Source of the DNA: Chloroflexus aggregans DSM 9485
GTDB taxonomy: Bacteria; Chloroflexota; Chloroflexia; Chloroflexales; Chloroflexaceae
Reading direction: 5' to 3'
DNA: 64,000 nucleotides
Assembly (NCBI RefSeq): GCF_000021945.1
Contig: NC_011831.1
Span: 4,601,353 to 4,665,352 of the forward strand
Shown here piece after piece: positions 38,828 to 47,237 of the stretch. Made by a program: the position numbers and the translations under genes. The notes below the pieces were generated by a model. It searched no databases. It worked only from the letters and a program-made list of their open reading frames with translations, and was not told where the DNA came from. The number at the start of each line of letters is the position of its first letter. Within the stretch, counting starts at the first letter, position 1.

Positions 38828-38858
38828 TTATCCACATCTATCCACAAAATGTGGATAG
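38828..38858. promoter_or_regulatory. Cluster of three DnaA-box-like 9-mers
   Basis: TTATCCACA (38828-38836) is an exact DnaA box; CTATCCACA (38838-38846) and its inverted copy TGTGGATAG (38850-38858) differ by one base. The last two form a perfect inverted repeat around AAA. They lie in a 351-base gap between the tRNA terminator and the CPBP gene, otherwise empty. No dnaA, dnaN or AT-rich unwinding element is visible, so an origin is not claimed. Confidence 0.55.
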
Positions 38859-38998
38859 GAATTGTTATCCCTCGGTTAAGCGACGGTCAAACATCTGCGG
38901 TATCGTTTGCCCTTCATCTTACCGAGCGGCCGGTGTGATGGTGTGAGAAGGCTGTGCGCGAGGAATCGCCAGCCTTCAACTCACGCCGGCAACATCGA

Positions 38999-39691
38999 TC
39001 AGCTTCGGGCCAGTGCCGGAATGATAAAGATGTCGGCCACCATGGCCACAAGGCTGAGGCCGTGCAACCACACAGCAGCCCAGACGTTGCGGGTGCGTAG
39101 CACCAGATAGCCGCCAATGATCCCAATCGGTACGGCCATACCCACCATCAGCCAGCGCTCGAACATCGGCACCGGCGCGACGAAGAGGTGATTGAGAGCA
39201 TAGAGCAGGGTGGTGATGGCGACCGTCAGATGAGCGTTAAGACCGGCATCGCGTAGGCCGAGGAGCAACATGCCACGCCAGAGTAGCTCTTCGGCCAGCA
39301 CCAGCACCGGGAAGAGGTAGAGGAAGCCCATCCCGACCAGAATCGTCTCCATCGCCTCCATCGGTGCGCCACCGCCACGGTAATAGAAAAAGGTGTTTAC
39401 CCAGTCGAGTAGCATGAGCGCAACTCCAATCCCACCGCCCCAGATCGTAGCAGAGCGCAGATTGGTGCGGGTGACACCGAGCATAGCCCAGCCACTGCTG
39501 CGGCCGATCCACGTCGCAATGCCTAGTCCGCCGAGGACATACAGGAAGAGTGCTGGCCATTCGGTAAGACCACTCAGTCCGCCGATCAAGCCGACGACCC
39601 ATACCGCTGCTACTAACCCCAATCCCCAGCGCAGCCGCGGATCGCGCAGTAAGGCTCCTGATGACGATGGTGTTAATGCGGGCGCACGCAT
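38999..39691 (-). CDS. CPBP-family (CAAX/Abi) intramembrane metalloprotease
   Basis: 230 residues from the ATG at 39691, preceded by GGAGG; the frame extends upstream but without a ribosome site. About seven membrane helices. The three catalytic motifs are visible: EELLWRG (EExxxR), YALNHLF (His ligand) and WLHGLSLVAM (third His). Bacterial members act on membrane peptides, for example in bacteriocin immunity, but most are uncharacterised. No linked substrate gene is present. Confidence 0.85.
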   Translation of the reverse strand: MRAPALTPSSSGALLRDPRLRWGLGLVAAVWVVGLIGGLSGLTEWPALFLYVLGGLGIATWIGRSSGWAMLGVTRTNLRSATIWGGGIGVALMLLDWVNTFFYYRGGGAPMEAMETILVGMGFLYLFPVLVLAEELLWRGMLLLGLRDAGLNAHLTVAITTLLYALNHLFVAPVPMFERWLMVGMAVPIGIIGGYLVLRTRNVWAAVWLHGLSLVAMVADIFIIPALARS

Positions 39692-39863
39692 AAAAACCTC
39701 CTTGGTTATCGTAGCGTCCTGGCATCGCCATGGTACGCCATCGGTAGCCCTGTGCGGCAAAACATCACACAACAAAGGTTGGTATCTGTTATCCCGTGCT
39801 GATGCGTTTTGCCCGTTTGCGATCAAACGAACCCCATCGTTCCCATTGGCATCTGCGACCACG

Positions 39864-39892
39864 TTGCATAAGCGGGCGAGCTGTGCTACACT
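39864..39892 (+). promoter_or_regulatory. Promoter of tRNA-Arg(TCG)
   Basis: TTGCAT (39864-39869), a 17-base spacer and extended -10 TGC-TACACT (TACACT at 39887-39892). Confidence 0.7.
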
Positions 39893-39905
39893 ATTGATGC
39901 CGAAT

Positions 39906-39981
39906 GGCCCGGTAGCTCAATGGATAGAGCAACGGTCTTCGGAACCGTTGGTTGGGGGTTCGAGTCCCTCCCGGGTCGCCA
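39906..39981 (+). tRNA. tRNA-Arg(TCG)
   Basis: Acceptor GGCCCGG pairs with CCGGGTC with one G-U pair. The anticodon stem ACGGT/ACCGT holds loop CTTCGGA with anticodon TCG, reading CGA. CCA is encoded. Confidence 0.93.
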
Positions 39982-40049
39982 GCTCGCCCGGCGTTGCCGC
40001 GTCGGGCGAATCTTTATCAGAACGACACCGCGGCACAAGGAGGTGTGCG

Positions 40050-41216
40050 ATGCCGTTTTACCAGCGTCTCGGCCACGTTCCCCACAAGCGCCATACCCAG
40101 TTCCGTAAGCCTGATGGCAAGCTCTACCGCGAAGAGGTGATGGGTCTTGAAGGCTTTCACGGCATTCAGTCCATCCTCTACCATCACTTCTTGCCGCCAC
40201 GGGTGCTGCGCGCCGAACTGGTTGGTTCCGCTAAGCCGGAATACGTCGAATTCGGCCCGATCCGCCACCGTGCGTTTACCACGGCGAACGTGCCCGCTGG
40301 CGGCGATCCGGTGAGTTCCCGCGTTACCTTGCTTGGTAATAATGATGTGACGATCGGCGTGAGCCGGCCCACCGAGAGTATGACCGGCTTCTATCGCAAT
40401 GCACAAGCGTATGAGGTGTGGTTTGCGCACGAGGGCAGCGGTGAGCTGCTCTCGCAGTTTGGTCGTTTGCCGTTTAGCGCCGGTGATTACGTCGTTATCC
40501 CGTTTGGCGTGACATGGCAGATGCAGCTCGCTGGCCCGGCCCGCTTTTTGGTGATAGAAGCGACCGGCCAGATCGCGCCCCCCAAACGCTACCGCAACCA
40601 GTTTGGCCAGTTGCTTGAGCATGCACCCTATTGCGAGCGGGATATTCGCGGCCCCGGCGAGTTGCTCACCTTTACCGATACCGGCGAGTTTGAGGTGTTG
40701 GTGAAGGTACGCGATCAGCTCACGCGCCACGTGCTCGATCACCATCCCTTTGATGTGGTGGGCTGGGATGGCTATCTCTACCCGTGGGCCTTTTCGATCC
40801 ACGACTTCGAGCCGATTACCGGGCGCATCCATCAGCCGCCGCCGGTGCATCAAACTTTCGAGGGTCATAACTTTGTAATCTGTTCGTTCGTGCCGCGTCT
40901 GTTCGATTATCATCCTGAAGCGATCCCGGCTCCGTACAATCACTCGAACGTTAACTCCGATGAGGTGATTTATTACTGTGATGGTAACTTCATGTCGCGC
41001 CGTGGTATTGAGCGATGTGACATAACTTTGCATCCTGCCGGTTTGCCGCACGGTCCGCAGCCGGGTAGCACCGAAGCTAGTATCGGTGCCAAAGAAACGC
41101 GCGAGTTAGCCGTGATGATCGATACCTTCCATCCGCTGCATCTGACGACTGCCGCGCTCGAGTTGGAGAAGGCGGGGTATATGGATTCGTGGAGCGTGGG
41201 TGATCCGGAAGGTTAG
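40050..41216 (+). CDS. hmgA: Homogentisate 1,2-dioxygenase family protein
   Basis: 388 residues from the ATG at 40050, six bases after AAGGAGG; a much longer open frame runs upstream through the tRNA and is rejected. The cupin enzyme opens homogentisate to maleylacetoacetate in tyrosine breakdown. The Fe(II) ligands fit the segment YNHSNVNSDEVIYYCDGNF (His, Glu) and HPAGLPHGPQPG (His). fahA, two steps later in the pathway, follows 99 bases downstream; no maleylacetoacetate isomerase is seen here. Confidence 0.9.
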   Translation: MPFYQRLGHVPHKRHTQFRKPDGKLYREEVMGLEGFHGIQSILYHHFLPPRVLRAELVGSAKPEYVEFGPIRHRAFTTANVPAGGDPVSSRVTLLGNNDVTIGVSRPTESMTGFYRNAQAYEVWFAHEGSGELLSQFGRLPFSAGDYVVIPFGVTWQMQLAGPARFLVIEATGQIAPPKRYRNQFGQLLEHAPYCERDIRGPGELLTFTDTGEFEVLVKVRDQLTRHVLDHHPFDVVGWDGYLYPWAFSIHDFEPITGRIHQPPPVHQTFEGHNFVICSFVPRLFDYHPEAIPAPYNHSNVNSDEVIYYCDGNFMSRRGIERCDITLHPAGLPHGPQPGSTEASIGAKETRELAVMIDTFHPLHLTTAALELEKAGYMDSWSVGDPEG

Positions 41217-41315
41217 TTGGTGGATATCGTTCTGATTGTTGGTTCCCTCCCTTCCTATCTCGCCGTGAGGTGGGTGGGGAGGTAAGGCCATTGTATGATA
41301 GCATAAACTTCTTGC

Positions 41316-42575
41316 ATGCCAAATTCTATGCCACTGCAAAGCTTTGTTTCTATTACACCTGACAGTGATTTTCCGCTCGAAAATCTGCCCTACGGTGTCT
41401 TCCGTCTGCGTAGTGGCGGTACGGCGCGGGTCGGGGTGGCGATTGGTGAATACGTGCTCGATCTCGCAGTGCTCGATGAGGCCGGTTTGTTGGCTTCGAC
41501 GCCGGTGGCCGGGCAAGGGTTGTTTACCCGTGATTCCCTTAACGGATTTATGGCTGCGGGTCCGGCGGCGTGGCAGGCAGTGCGCAACACGCTGCAACGG
41601 CTGCTCGCTGCCGATGAGCCAACGTTACGCGATCACCAGCCGCTGCGCGACGCCGCGCTGATCCGGCAAAGCGAGGTTGAGCTGCTGCTGCCGGTGCAGA
41701 TCGGCGATTTCACCGACTTCTATTCGTCGCTTTACCATGCCACCAACACCGGCAAGATGCTGCGTCCCGATAGTCCTCCACTTTACCCGAATTGGCGGCA
41801 TATGCCGGTAGCGTACCATGGTCGGGCTAGTACCGTGGTAGTTAGCGGTACACCGATTCGCCGTCCCTGTGGTCAGATCAAGCCGTCGCGTAGCCCAGAA
41901 CCGTTCTTTTCACCGTCACGTGCCCTCGATTTCGAGGTTGAGTTGGCGATGGTTATCGGTGTGGGTAGCGAGTTAGGGGTGCCGGTACCGATTGCGCAGG
42001 CTGAAGAGCACATCTTTGGCTTTGTGATCCTCAATGACTGGAGCGCGCGTGATATTCAGGGGTGGGAGTATCAGCCGCTTGGCCCCTTCTTGTCAAAGAA
42101 TTTTGCGACAACGATTAGCCCGTGGGTAGTTCCACTCGCAGCACTCGAACCGTTCCGCTGTAGTGGTGAGCCGCAAGACCCGCCACCGTTGTCGTATCTG
42201 CAACCGCCACGACCGGGACATTTTGATGTCACGCTCGAAGTTTGGCTCAACGATACGCGCATCTGCCAGACCAATGCTCGTCATCTGTACTGGAGCTTTG
42301 CCCAGCAGCTTGCACATCATACGGTGAATGGTTGTCGGTTGCGGCCCGGTGACCTTATGGGTTCGGGAACGATCAGTGGTCCAACGAAGGAGTCGCGGGG
42401 TTGTTTGTTTGAGTTGACGTGGCGTGGTACCGAGCCGATCCAACTGGCCGATGGTTCAACGCGGCGTTGGTTGGAGGATGGCGATACGGTAACGATGCGC
42501 GCATGGGCGCAGGGTGATGGGTACCGCATCGGGTTTGGCGAGGCGACGGGGACGATCGTGGCAAATTCACCGTAG
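41316..42575 (+). CDS. fahA: Fumarylacetoacetase
   Basis: 419 residues. It hydrolyses fumarylacetoacetate to fumarate and acetoacetate, the last step of tyrosine catabolism. Marks: N-terminal LPYGVFRLRSGGTARVGVAI, DFTDFYSSLYHATNTGKMLR, MPVAYHGRASTVVVSGT, the metal-binding LDFEVELAMVIG and FVILNDWSARDIQGWEYQPL, and GDLMGSGTISGPTKESRG. An alternative ATG is four codons downstream. A -10-like TATGAT lies at 41294-41299. A hairpin follows the stop at once. Confidence 0.95.
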   Translation: MPNSMPLQSFVSITPDSDFPLENLPYGVFRLRSGGTARVGVAIGEYVLDLAVLDEAGLLASTPVAGQGLFTRDSLNGFMAAGPAAWQAVRNTLQRLLAADEPTLRDHQPLRDAALIRQSEVELLLPVQIGDFTDFYSSLYHATNTGKMLRPDSPPLYPNWRHMPVAYHGRASTVVVSGTPIRRPCGQIKPSRSPEPFFSPSRALDFEVELAMVIGVGSELGVPVPIAQAEEHIFGFVILNDWSARDIQGWEYQPLGPFLSKNFATTISPWVVPLAALEPFRCSGEPQDPPPLSYLQPPRPGHFDVTLEVWLNDTRICQTNARHLYWSFAQQLAHHTVNGCRLRPGDLMGSGTISGPTKESRGCLFELTWRGTEPIQLADGSTRRWLEDGDTVTMRAWAQGDGYRIGFGEATGTIVANSP

Positions 42576-42596
42576 GGGCGCACGGCTGTGCGCCCC
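42575..42596 (+). terminator. Hairpin at the end of fahA
   Basis: GGGGCGCAC pairs with GTGCGCCCC around GGCT, beginning on the last base of the fahA stop codon and running into the minisatellite. No T run. Confidence 0.45.
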
Positions 42597-42710
42597 ACCA
42601 TCATACGCCCCACCGCCGTGCGCCCCACCGTCGTGCGCCCCATCATCATACGCCCCACCGCCGTGCGCCCCATCGTCGTGCGCCCCATCGTCGTGCGTCC
42701 CACCGTTGCA
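42591..42710. repeat. 15-bp minisatellite, 8 units
   Basis: Eight tandem 15-bp units of the type CGCCCCACCGTCGTG, with variation mainly at the last six bases. It fills the gap between the convergent fahA and M20 peptidase genes and codes for neither. Confidence 0.9.
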
Positions 42711-42725
42711 ACCATCCCGCTGCGC

Positions 42726-43862
42726 CTAGACTTCTTCCAACAACGCACACAACAACGCAGTGCGTTCGATCAGTCCACGTCGGTTGATCTGCTCGTGGTC
42801 GGCATGCGCACCGGCGCCGGGGCACCCCAACCCGTCGAGGGTGGGAACGCCGAGCGCAGCCGTGAAATTTCCGTCGCTGCCGCCGCCGGTGCTGCCTTCG
42901 CGGATATCTAACCCTAACGCTGCACCGAGTTCTTGCGCACGGGTAAAGAGCGCAATACTCGCCGGCGTGCGTTCCATCGGTGGTCGGCGGACACTCCCAC
43001 TTACCTTCACCTGTGTTCCCGGTGTTATCGGCTTGAGTGCCGCCATACCTGCCTCGATCCGCTCCGCTTCGGCTTGTGTCCACACTCGTACATCAACCTC
43101 CATCCACGCTTCGGCAGGGACAACGTTGGGGCGGGTACCGCCACCGGCCACGCCAACATTCACCGTCGTGCCAAGCGCCGGATTGGCCAACGCATTGACC
43201 GCCAGAATCTGGTGCGCTAGTTCGGTCAAGGCGCTAATTCCCTTTTCCGGTTCGACGCCGGCGTGAGCGGCACGACCGGTAATCACAACCCGGAAGGCAC
43301 CACCACCTTTGCGCGCCGTCTTCAGTGCACCATCCGGTTCGGTTGGTGGTTCGATCACCAGGACGTGGGCTGACTGTTGGGCAGTTGCTTCGATCAGTTT
43401 GCGTGAAGTGGGACTGCCGATCTCTTCATCAGAGGTCAACAGCACGATAACCGGTCGGCGTAAACGTGGTGCAGGGTGACCAAACCCACCGAGCGCGGTA
43501 TAGACCATCGCGATACTCGCTTTCATATCGTATACCCCCGGTCCGAACGCGCGATCATCGGTGAGGGTAAAAGGTCGTTGGCTGATCGTTCCCGCCGGCC
43601 AAACGGTATCGTAATGACAGAGCACCAGCGCCGGTGGTAACGATGGATCGGCAACATCGGTCACGGTTACACGTAGATGGTCACCGCCGGCAGGGTTGGC
43701 AATGCGCTCAACGGTGCCAATGCGGGCGAAGAGATCGGCCAGTTCGTCGGCGCATACATCGAGGAGGACTTTATCGGTACTCGGTGATTCGAGGTGGACG
43801 AGACGGGCGATGAGGTTGAGCATGGCCGACTCGTGGGCTGCAATATCGGTGCAGGTAAGCAT
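42726..43862 (-). CDS. M20-family metallopeptidase (carboxypeptidase G2/ArgE/DapE type)
   Basis: 378 residues from the ATG at 43862, just after GGAGGAAG. A two-zinc peptidase: ligands fit VLCHYDTVWP (His), GPGVYDMKAS (Asp), LTSDEEIGSP (catalytic Glu-Glu), VIEPPTEPDGALKTARKG and the C-terminal GCPGAGAHADHEQ (His). The domain order catalytic-dimerisation-catalytic is normal. It resembles carboxypeptidase G2, which removes C-terminal Glu; the substrate is not decided. Confidence 0.9.
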   Translation of the reverse strand: MLTCTDIAAHESAMLNLIARLVHLESPSTDKVLLDVCADELADLFARIGTVERIANPAGGDHLRVTVTDVADPSLPPALVLCHYDTVWPAGTISQRPFTLTDDRAFGPGVYDMKASIAMVYTALGGFGHPAPRLRRPVIVLLTSDEEIGSPTSRKLIEATAQQSAHVLVIEPPTEPDGALKTARKGGGAFRVVITGRAAHAGVEPEKGISALTELAHQILAVNALANPALGTTVNVGVAGGGTRPNVVPAEAWMEVDVRVWTQAEAERIEAGMAALKPITPGTQVKVSGSVRRPPMERTPASIALFTRAQELGAALGLDIREGSTGGGSDGNFTAALGVPTLDGLGCPGAGAHADHEQINRRGLIERTALLCALLEEV

Positions 43863-43926
43863 GGCTTCCTCCGCTATCAACTTGAGTGCAGTCCAGTATA
43901 ACAGAGGTCTGCCATATTGCAGGAAT

Positions 43927-43948
43927 GTATGTCATAATGGAGACATAC
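43927..43948. promoter_or_regulatory. Inverted repeat upstream of ferritin
   Basis: GTATGTC (43927-43933) and GACATAC (43942-43948) separated by 8 bases, 28 bases before the ferritin ATG. It is a candidate operator for a metal or redox regulator, and TATATA boxes lie nearby. It matches no regulator site I recognise. Confidence 0.5.
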
Positions 43949-43975
43949 CTTATATACACAAAAAGGAGGATGGTG

Positions 43976-44476
43976 ATGCTTAGTGAAAAGATTTTGCAGG
44001 CGCTAAACCGCCAAATTACCTACGAGTATGCCGCATCGTACACCTATTTGGCAACGGCCGCCTACTTCGAGTCACTCTCGCTGACCGGATTTGCGCACTG
44101 GTTTCGGGTACAGAGTGAAGAGGAGCGCGAACATGCATTGCGCTTTTTTGATTATGTGAACGACCGTGGTGGACGGGTCATGTTGGGGGCGATTGACGAA
44201 CCGCAGAACGAATTTGCTTCGCCACTCGATGCGTTTGAGTATGCGTTGGCCCACGAGCAGCGCGTGACTGCGTCGATCAATGCGATCTATGCTCTCGCAG
44301 CTCAAGAAAATGACTATGCCACAATGAGCATGCTCAAGTGGTTTATTGATGAACAAGTTGAGGAAGAGAAGAGTGTGGATGAAATCATTCGCCATCTTAA
44401 ACTTGTCGGTGACGACGGCGTTGGTCTGCTGCTACTTGATCGGCAGTTGGCAGAACGAACCGGTGACGAATCGTAA
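43976..44476 (+). CDS. ftn: Ferritin
   Basis: 166 residues from the ATG at 43976, six bases after AGGAGG. A non-haem ferritin that oxidises and stores iron. The four-helix bundle keeps the ferroxidase ligands: NRQITYEYAASYTYLATAAY (Glu, Tyr), QSEEEREHALRFFDY (Glu, His), the Glu in LAHEQRVTASINAIY and the Gln/Glu in FIDEQVEEEKSVDEI. An inverted repeat sits in the promoter region. Last housekeeping gene before the repeat-rich defence island. Confidence 0.95.
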   Translation: MLSEKILQALNRQITYEYAASYTYLATAAYFESLSLTGFAHWFRVQSEEEREHALRFFDYVNDRGGRVMLGAIDEPQNEFASPLDAFEYALAHEQRVTASINAIYALAAQENDYATMSMLKWFIDEQVEEEKSVDEIIRHLKLVGDDGVGLLLLDRQLAERTGDES

Positions 44477-44540
44477 CCCTGCCTAATGCCGGTCTGGCCT
44501 CTCCGCCTACCGATAGGTTATGGAGTGACGGTAGGTGCAT

Positions 44541-44765
44541 GCGGGTAGTGCCTGCGCTGCGGGGTGCCCGCAGTGGTGGGGCGGGTAGTGCCTGTGCTGT
44601 GGGGTACCCGCGGTGGTGGGGCGGGTAGTGCCGCGTCGCGGGGTGGTGAGAGGTGTGCCCGTGGTGGTAGAGCGGGTAGTGCCGCGTCGCGGGGTGGTGA
44701 GTGGCGTGCCCGCGGTGAGGAGCGGGTTGTGCCGCGCTGCGGGGTGGTGAGTGGCGTGCCCGTTC
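44541..44765. repeat. 40-51-bp degenerate minisatellite, 5 units
   Basis: Units beginning GCGGGTAGTGCC start at 44541, 44581, 44621, 44672 and 44722, with lengths 40, 40, 51, 50 and about 44. It occupies most of the 488-base gap between ferritin and the NYN gene. No credible gene is contained. Confidence 0.85.
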
Positions 44766-44964
44766 TCCAACCGATAGAAGCAAGGTGGCTGTTTCGTAGC
44801 GAGCAACCGGACAGTGGTGTGCTATGGCATCTTGCAACCACAAGCCTTACACCGGATTGATCCCTGTGCGGTCGCTCACCACACGACTCGCTATGATCGC
44901 AGTACGTGTGGTGGTAAACAGCAGTCAAACATCCTTCACCGACAAAGCCGGTTTGCCGGCAACA

Positions 44965-45924
44965 CTAACCTTCAACCGCATCTCCATCCTGTGCATCCAA
45001 ATCCGGCAGCACCTCACTCCCATTGGGAACGGCGCGGCGCAGGGCGAGCACGACCTGTGAAGTGGGCAGACGCACGATGCAGTAGCTCGTTCCCCGGCAA
45101 ACGAACTGCATATATTCGATAAACTTCGCAAATCCCAATCTGCCCGGTTGAAAGTCGGGAATGGCATACATGACAGCTTCTTTGATGACCGAAAGTGCTA
45201 TCCCTTTCTGAACCAAATCGACCGATGTTGCTGCATTCTGCGCGTACCAATCTAAGATTTCTCTGGTTTTGGCGACAATGTTCTCTGGTGTAGGCTCGGT
45301 CACTTTCACCACCTGCTCGGCGAGGCGAATATTGCGCGGGTCGGTGACCCTGATCTGACCGGGGGTGTGTGCCGGCTGAACCTTCTCTTCCGTGTCGGTA
45401 ATCCAAACGAATTCGTCACACACCGCTTGAAACGTCTTGTTGACTGCCGAACGGTAGGCGCAACCGATGACCGTCTTGCCGTATTCGTGCAACTTCTTGG
45501 CCAGAGCGGCAAATCCGCCATCACCGGATACAATCACAAACACGTCGAGACCAGGACGGATATACGCGAGATCGATGGCATCAATCGCAAGTTGCACATC
45601 GGCTGCATTCCGCTTCGGTTCTCTGGCAAATCCGAAGACCTGGATCGGATCGATACCAAGTTCATTGATTTCATCGCGCATAACGCCAAGGCGAGGATCG
45701 CTCCAATTGGCATAAGCGCGCTGCACAGCGATATGGCCGATCTTACCCGTCTGCCGAAGTGCGGTGAGTATCTCCTTGAGCGACACGTTGGTGATCGTCT
45801 GGGTTGAGAAACCGTAGCCCTTGATAAGGTTCTCGATATCGTAAAAGATGGCGGTATTGAACGGCATCGGTGTTCGCTCCATCGGTGTTGATGTAGGCGC
45901 GTCAAACGTCTCTGTGTCGTCCAT
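44965..45924 (-). CDS. NYN-domain protein with C-terminal LOTUS/OST-HTH-like domain
   Basis: 319 residues. Residues about 20-165 are a NYN (PIN-like) nuclease fold: TAIFYDIENLIKG with the first acidic residue, RNAADVQLAIDAIDLAY, and VIVSGDGGFAALAKKLHEYG, where the usual SGDGDF has Gly in place of the second Asp. About 225-300 resembles a LOTUS/OST-HTH RNA-binding module (AIPDFQPGRLGFAKFIEYMQ). Such proteins usually cut or bind RNA. It starts 21 bases after the third RAMP gene and is probably the last gene of the type III operon. Whether it is catalytic is open because of the Asp change. No repeat tract. Confidence 0.82.
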   Translation of the reverse strand: MDDTETFDAPTSTPMERTPMPFNTAIFYDIENLIKGYGFSTQTITNVSLKEILTALRQTGKIGHIAVQRAYANWSDPRLGVMRDEINELGIDPIQVFGFAREPKRNAADVQLAIDAIDLAYIRPGLDVFVIVSGDGGFAALAKKLHEYGKTVIGCAYRSAVNKTFQAVCDEFVWITDTEEKVQPAHTPGQIRVTDPRNIRLAEQVVKVTEPTPENIVAKTREILDWYAQNAATSVDLVQKGIALSVIKEAVMYAIPDFQPGRLGFAKFIEYMQFVCRGTSYCIVRLPTSQVVLALRRAVPNGSEVLPDLDAQDGDAVEG

Positions 45925-45945
45925 TGTAAATCGCTCCTGCCGAAA

Positions 45946-46869
45946 CTACTGACGTTGCCACCATCCCTCTTTCTGGATGGCAAAGCTGTGCATAGTCTCG
46001 GTGAACGATCCCGGTTCCCAAGCACTGTGCGCCGACATCATACTTCCCTTATCCCATCCGCCGATGCAGGTCCAACGTCCGATGAACGACACGTTCCCGT
46101 TGGGAAGGGTGTGCGCCAAGACCCGTTGCGTTTTCACGATGGGGTCGGCGGACTGGGGGGCGGCGGACTGGGGGGCGCGGGACTGGGGGTCGGCGGACTG
46201 GGCGTCGGGGGGCTGCAAATTGACCTGGTTACCAAAGAGGTGCTGCTCCTCATTAGGTTGGTCGTATCTTCGCAAATGGCCCAACCCGTAACGCACATCT
46301 CCGCCGACGAAGATTTCGTCAATCGCCATGACATCTTGGTGCAATTGATCGTCTTGGCATAATACATACCCAACCATTGCCACGGCATGGGCAGAGTCCT
46401 GTCCGTTCACCTGACGCCACCATGGGCTGATGCATTCCAGTTCGCGGAGGGTGGCCTCGGCGGCGCTATCGGCAGAGGGATCAATTGCGGTGCTTGGGCG
46501 AGTAATAAGGATACGCTGGCGGAACTGACGGTCGGGGAGAGATTTGCCACCATCTTCGCGACACCAGATTAACCCTGATTCGTTCCCGTTTTGTTTGTAC
46601 TGGGGCAGCCAAGCCTGCCACTTACCGTTGACCTGCTCTGCCGGATAGAGGTAGGAAAAACGCATTGCCTCCTGTACTTGCCGACCGGTGCCTGCGTAGT
46701 CGGGGAAAGATGCAGAAGAAGAACGGCGGGCAAGTTCTTCGGTCAACGCCGCCCAGATGTTGCGCGCCGGGATGTAAAGGCGCGTGCGGTTCAAGAGACC
46801 GGCAGGGGTGACGCCGATGTGGAGCGGTGCTTCCAAGCGCCAGACCCACCGATACAGCTTCCAGCTCAT
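45946..46869 (-). CDS. RAMP-superfamily CRISPR protein in the Cmr3 position
   Basis: 307 residues. N-terminal RAMP strand WRLEAPLHIGVTPAGLLNRT, then RLYIPARNIWAALTEELARR, and the glycine-rich loop GGDVRYGLGHLRR. It overlaps the cmr5 stop as ATGA. In module order it stands where subtype III-C carries a Cas5-group (Cmr3-like) subunit, which would bind the crRNA 5' handle; sequence alone does not prove this. Near residues 222-243 a 15-bp-unit tandem repeat encodes a short DPQSA-type tract (46141-46203). Module B has a homologue at 59201 without the tract. Confidence 0.78.
   Translation of the reverse strand: MSWKLYRWVWRLEAPLHIGVTPAGLLNRTRLYIPARNIWAALTEELARRSSSASFPDYAGTGRQVQEAMRFSYLYPAEQVNGKWQAWLPQYKQNGNESGLIWCREDGGKSLPDRQFRQRILITRPSTAIDPSADSAAEATLRELECISPWWRQVNGQDSAHAVAMVGYVLCQDDQLHQDVMAIDEIFVGGDVRYGLGHLRRYDQPNEEQHLFGNQVNLQPPDAQSADPQSRAPQSAAPQSADPIVKTQRVLAHTLPNGNVSFIGRWTCIGGWDKGSMMSAHSAWEPGSFTETMHSFAIQKEGWWQRQ
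46141..46203. repeat. 15-bp in-frame repeat inside the third RAMP gene
   Basis: About four units of the type GGGGTCGGCGGACTG encode ADPQS, RAPQS, AAPQS and ADPQS in the RAMP frame. Confidence 0.85.
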
Positions 46870-47237
46870 GGTGTTTTATCTCCCTTGGCTTTGAGATGGT
46901 AACGGGCGTAGGAGAGCGCCGTGCGCAGCAGATCACGGGCAAAGAGAAGATCGTCCAGGCTATCCGCCAGGTGCTTGGTAGCCTCCAGGACATCCTTCGC
47001 ATTATTGAGCCGGGCGTTAAAGATGCCTCGTAAAAACTTGAGGGATTTGTCGCTGATCTTATCGGCTACGTTGCTGTGCCGGGCATTCAAGTAGAGAAAC
47101 ATGGCATACGGACCTTGTTCTTCAAGAACTGCAAGGGCAGCGTTGATGATTTTCTCTTCCATGCCAGAAATTGTTGCTAACTCGCGTCCCAACTCGGCGC
47201 ATTGGATGTCCAGGTTCTTCATCTGAGCGTCACTCAT
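46866..47237 (-). CDS. cmr5: Type III CRISPR small subunit Cmr5
   Basis: 123 residues from the ATG at 47237, preceded by GGAGGTCAACC and overlapping the cmr4 stop as ATGA. A much longer open frame upstream is the cmr4 repeat tract read out of frame. All-helical; EEQGPYAMFLYLNARH and the C-terminal LLFARDLLRTALSYARYHLKAK match Cmr5, and the module B protein at 60045 aligns along its length. Cmr5 (Cas11 group) lines the target-RNA channel of the effector complex. No repeat tract. Confidence 0.85.
   Translation of the reverse strand: MSDAQMKNLDIQCAELGRELATISGMEEKIINAALAVLEEQGPYAMFLYLNARHSNVADKISDKSLKFLRGIFNARLNNAKDVLEATKHLADSLDDLLFARDLLRTALSYARYHLKAKGDKTP

Noticed and set aside
38700-38998. Chromosomal origin
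   Set aside because: Only three DnaA boxes, no AT-rich unwinding element and no dnaA, dnaN or parAB nearby.
39393-40049. Long upstream extension of hmgA
   Set aside because: It runs antisense to the CPBP gene and through tRNA-Arg; AAGGAGG places the start at 40050.
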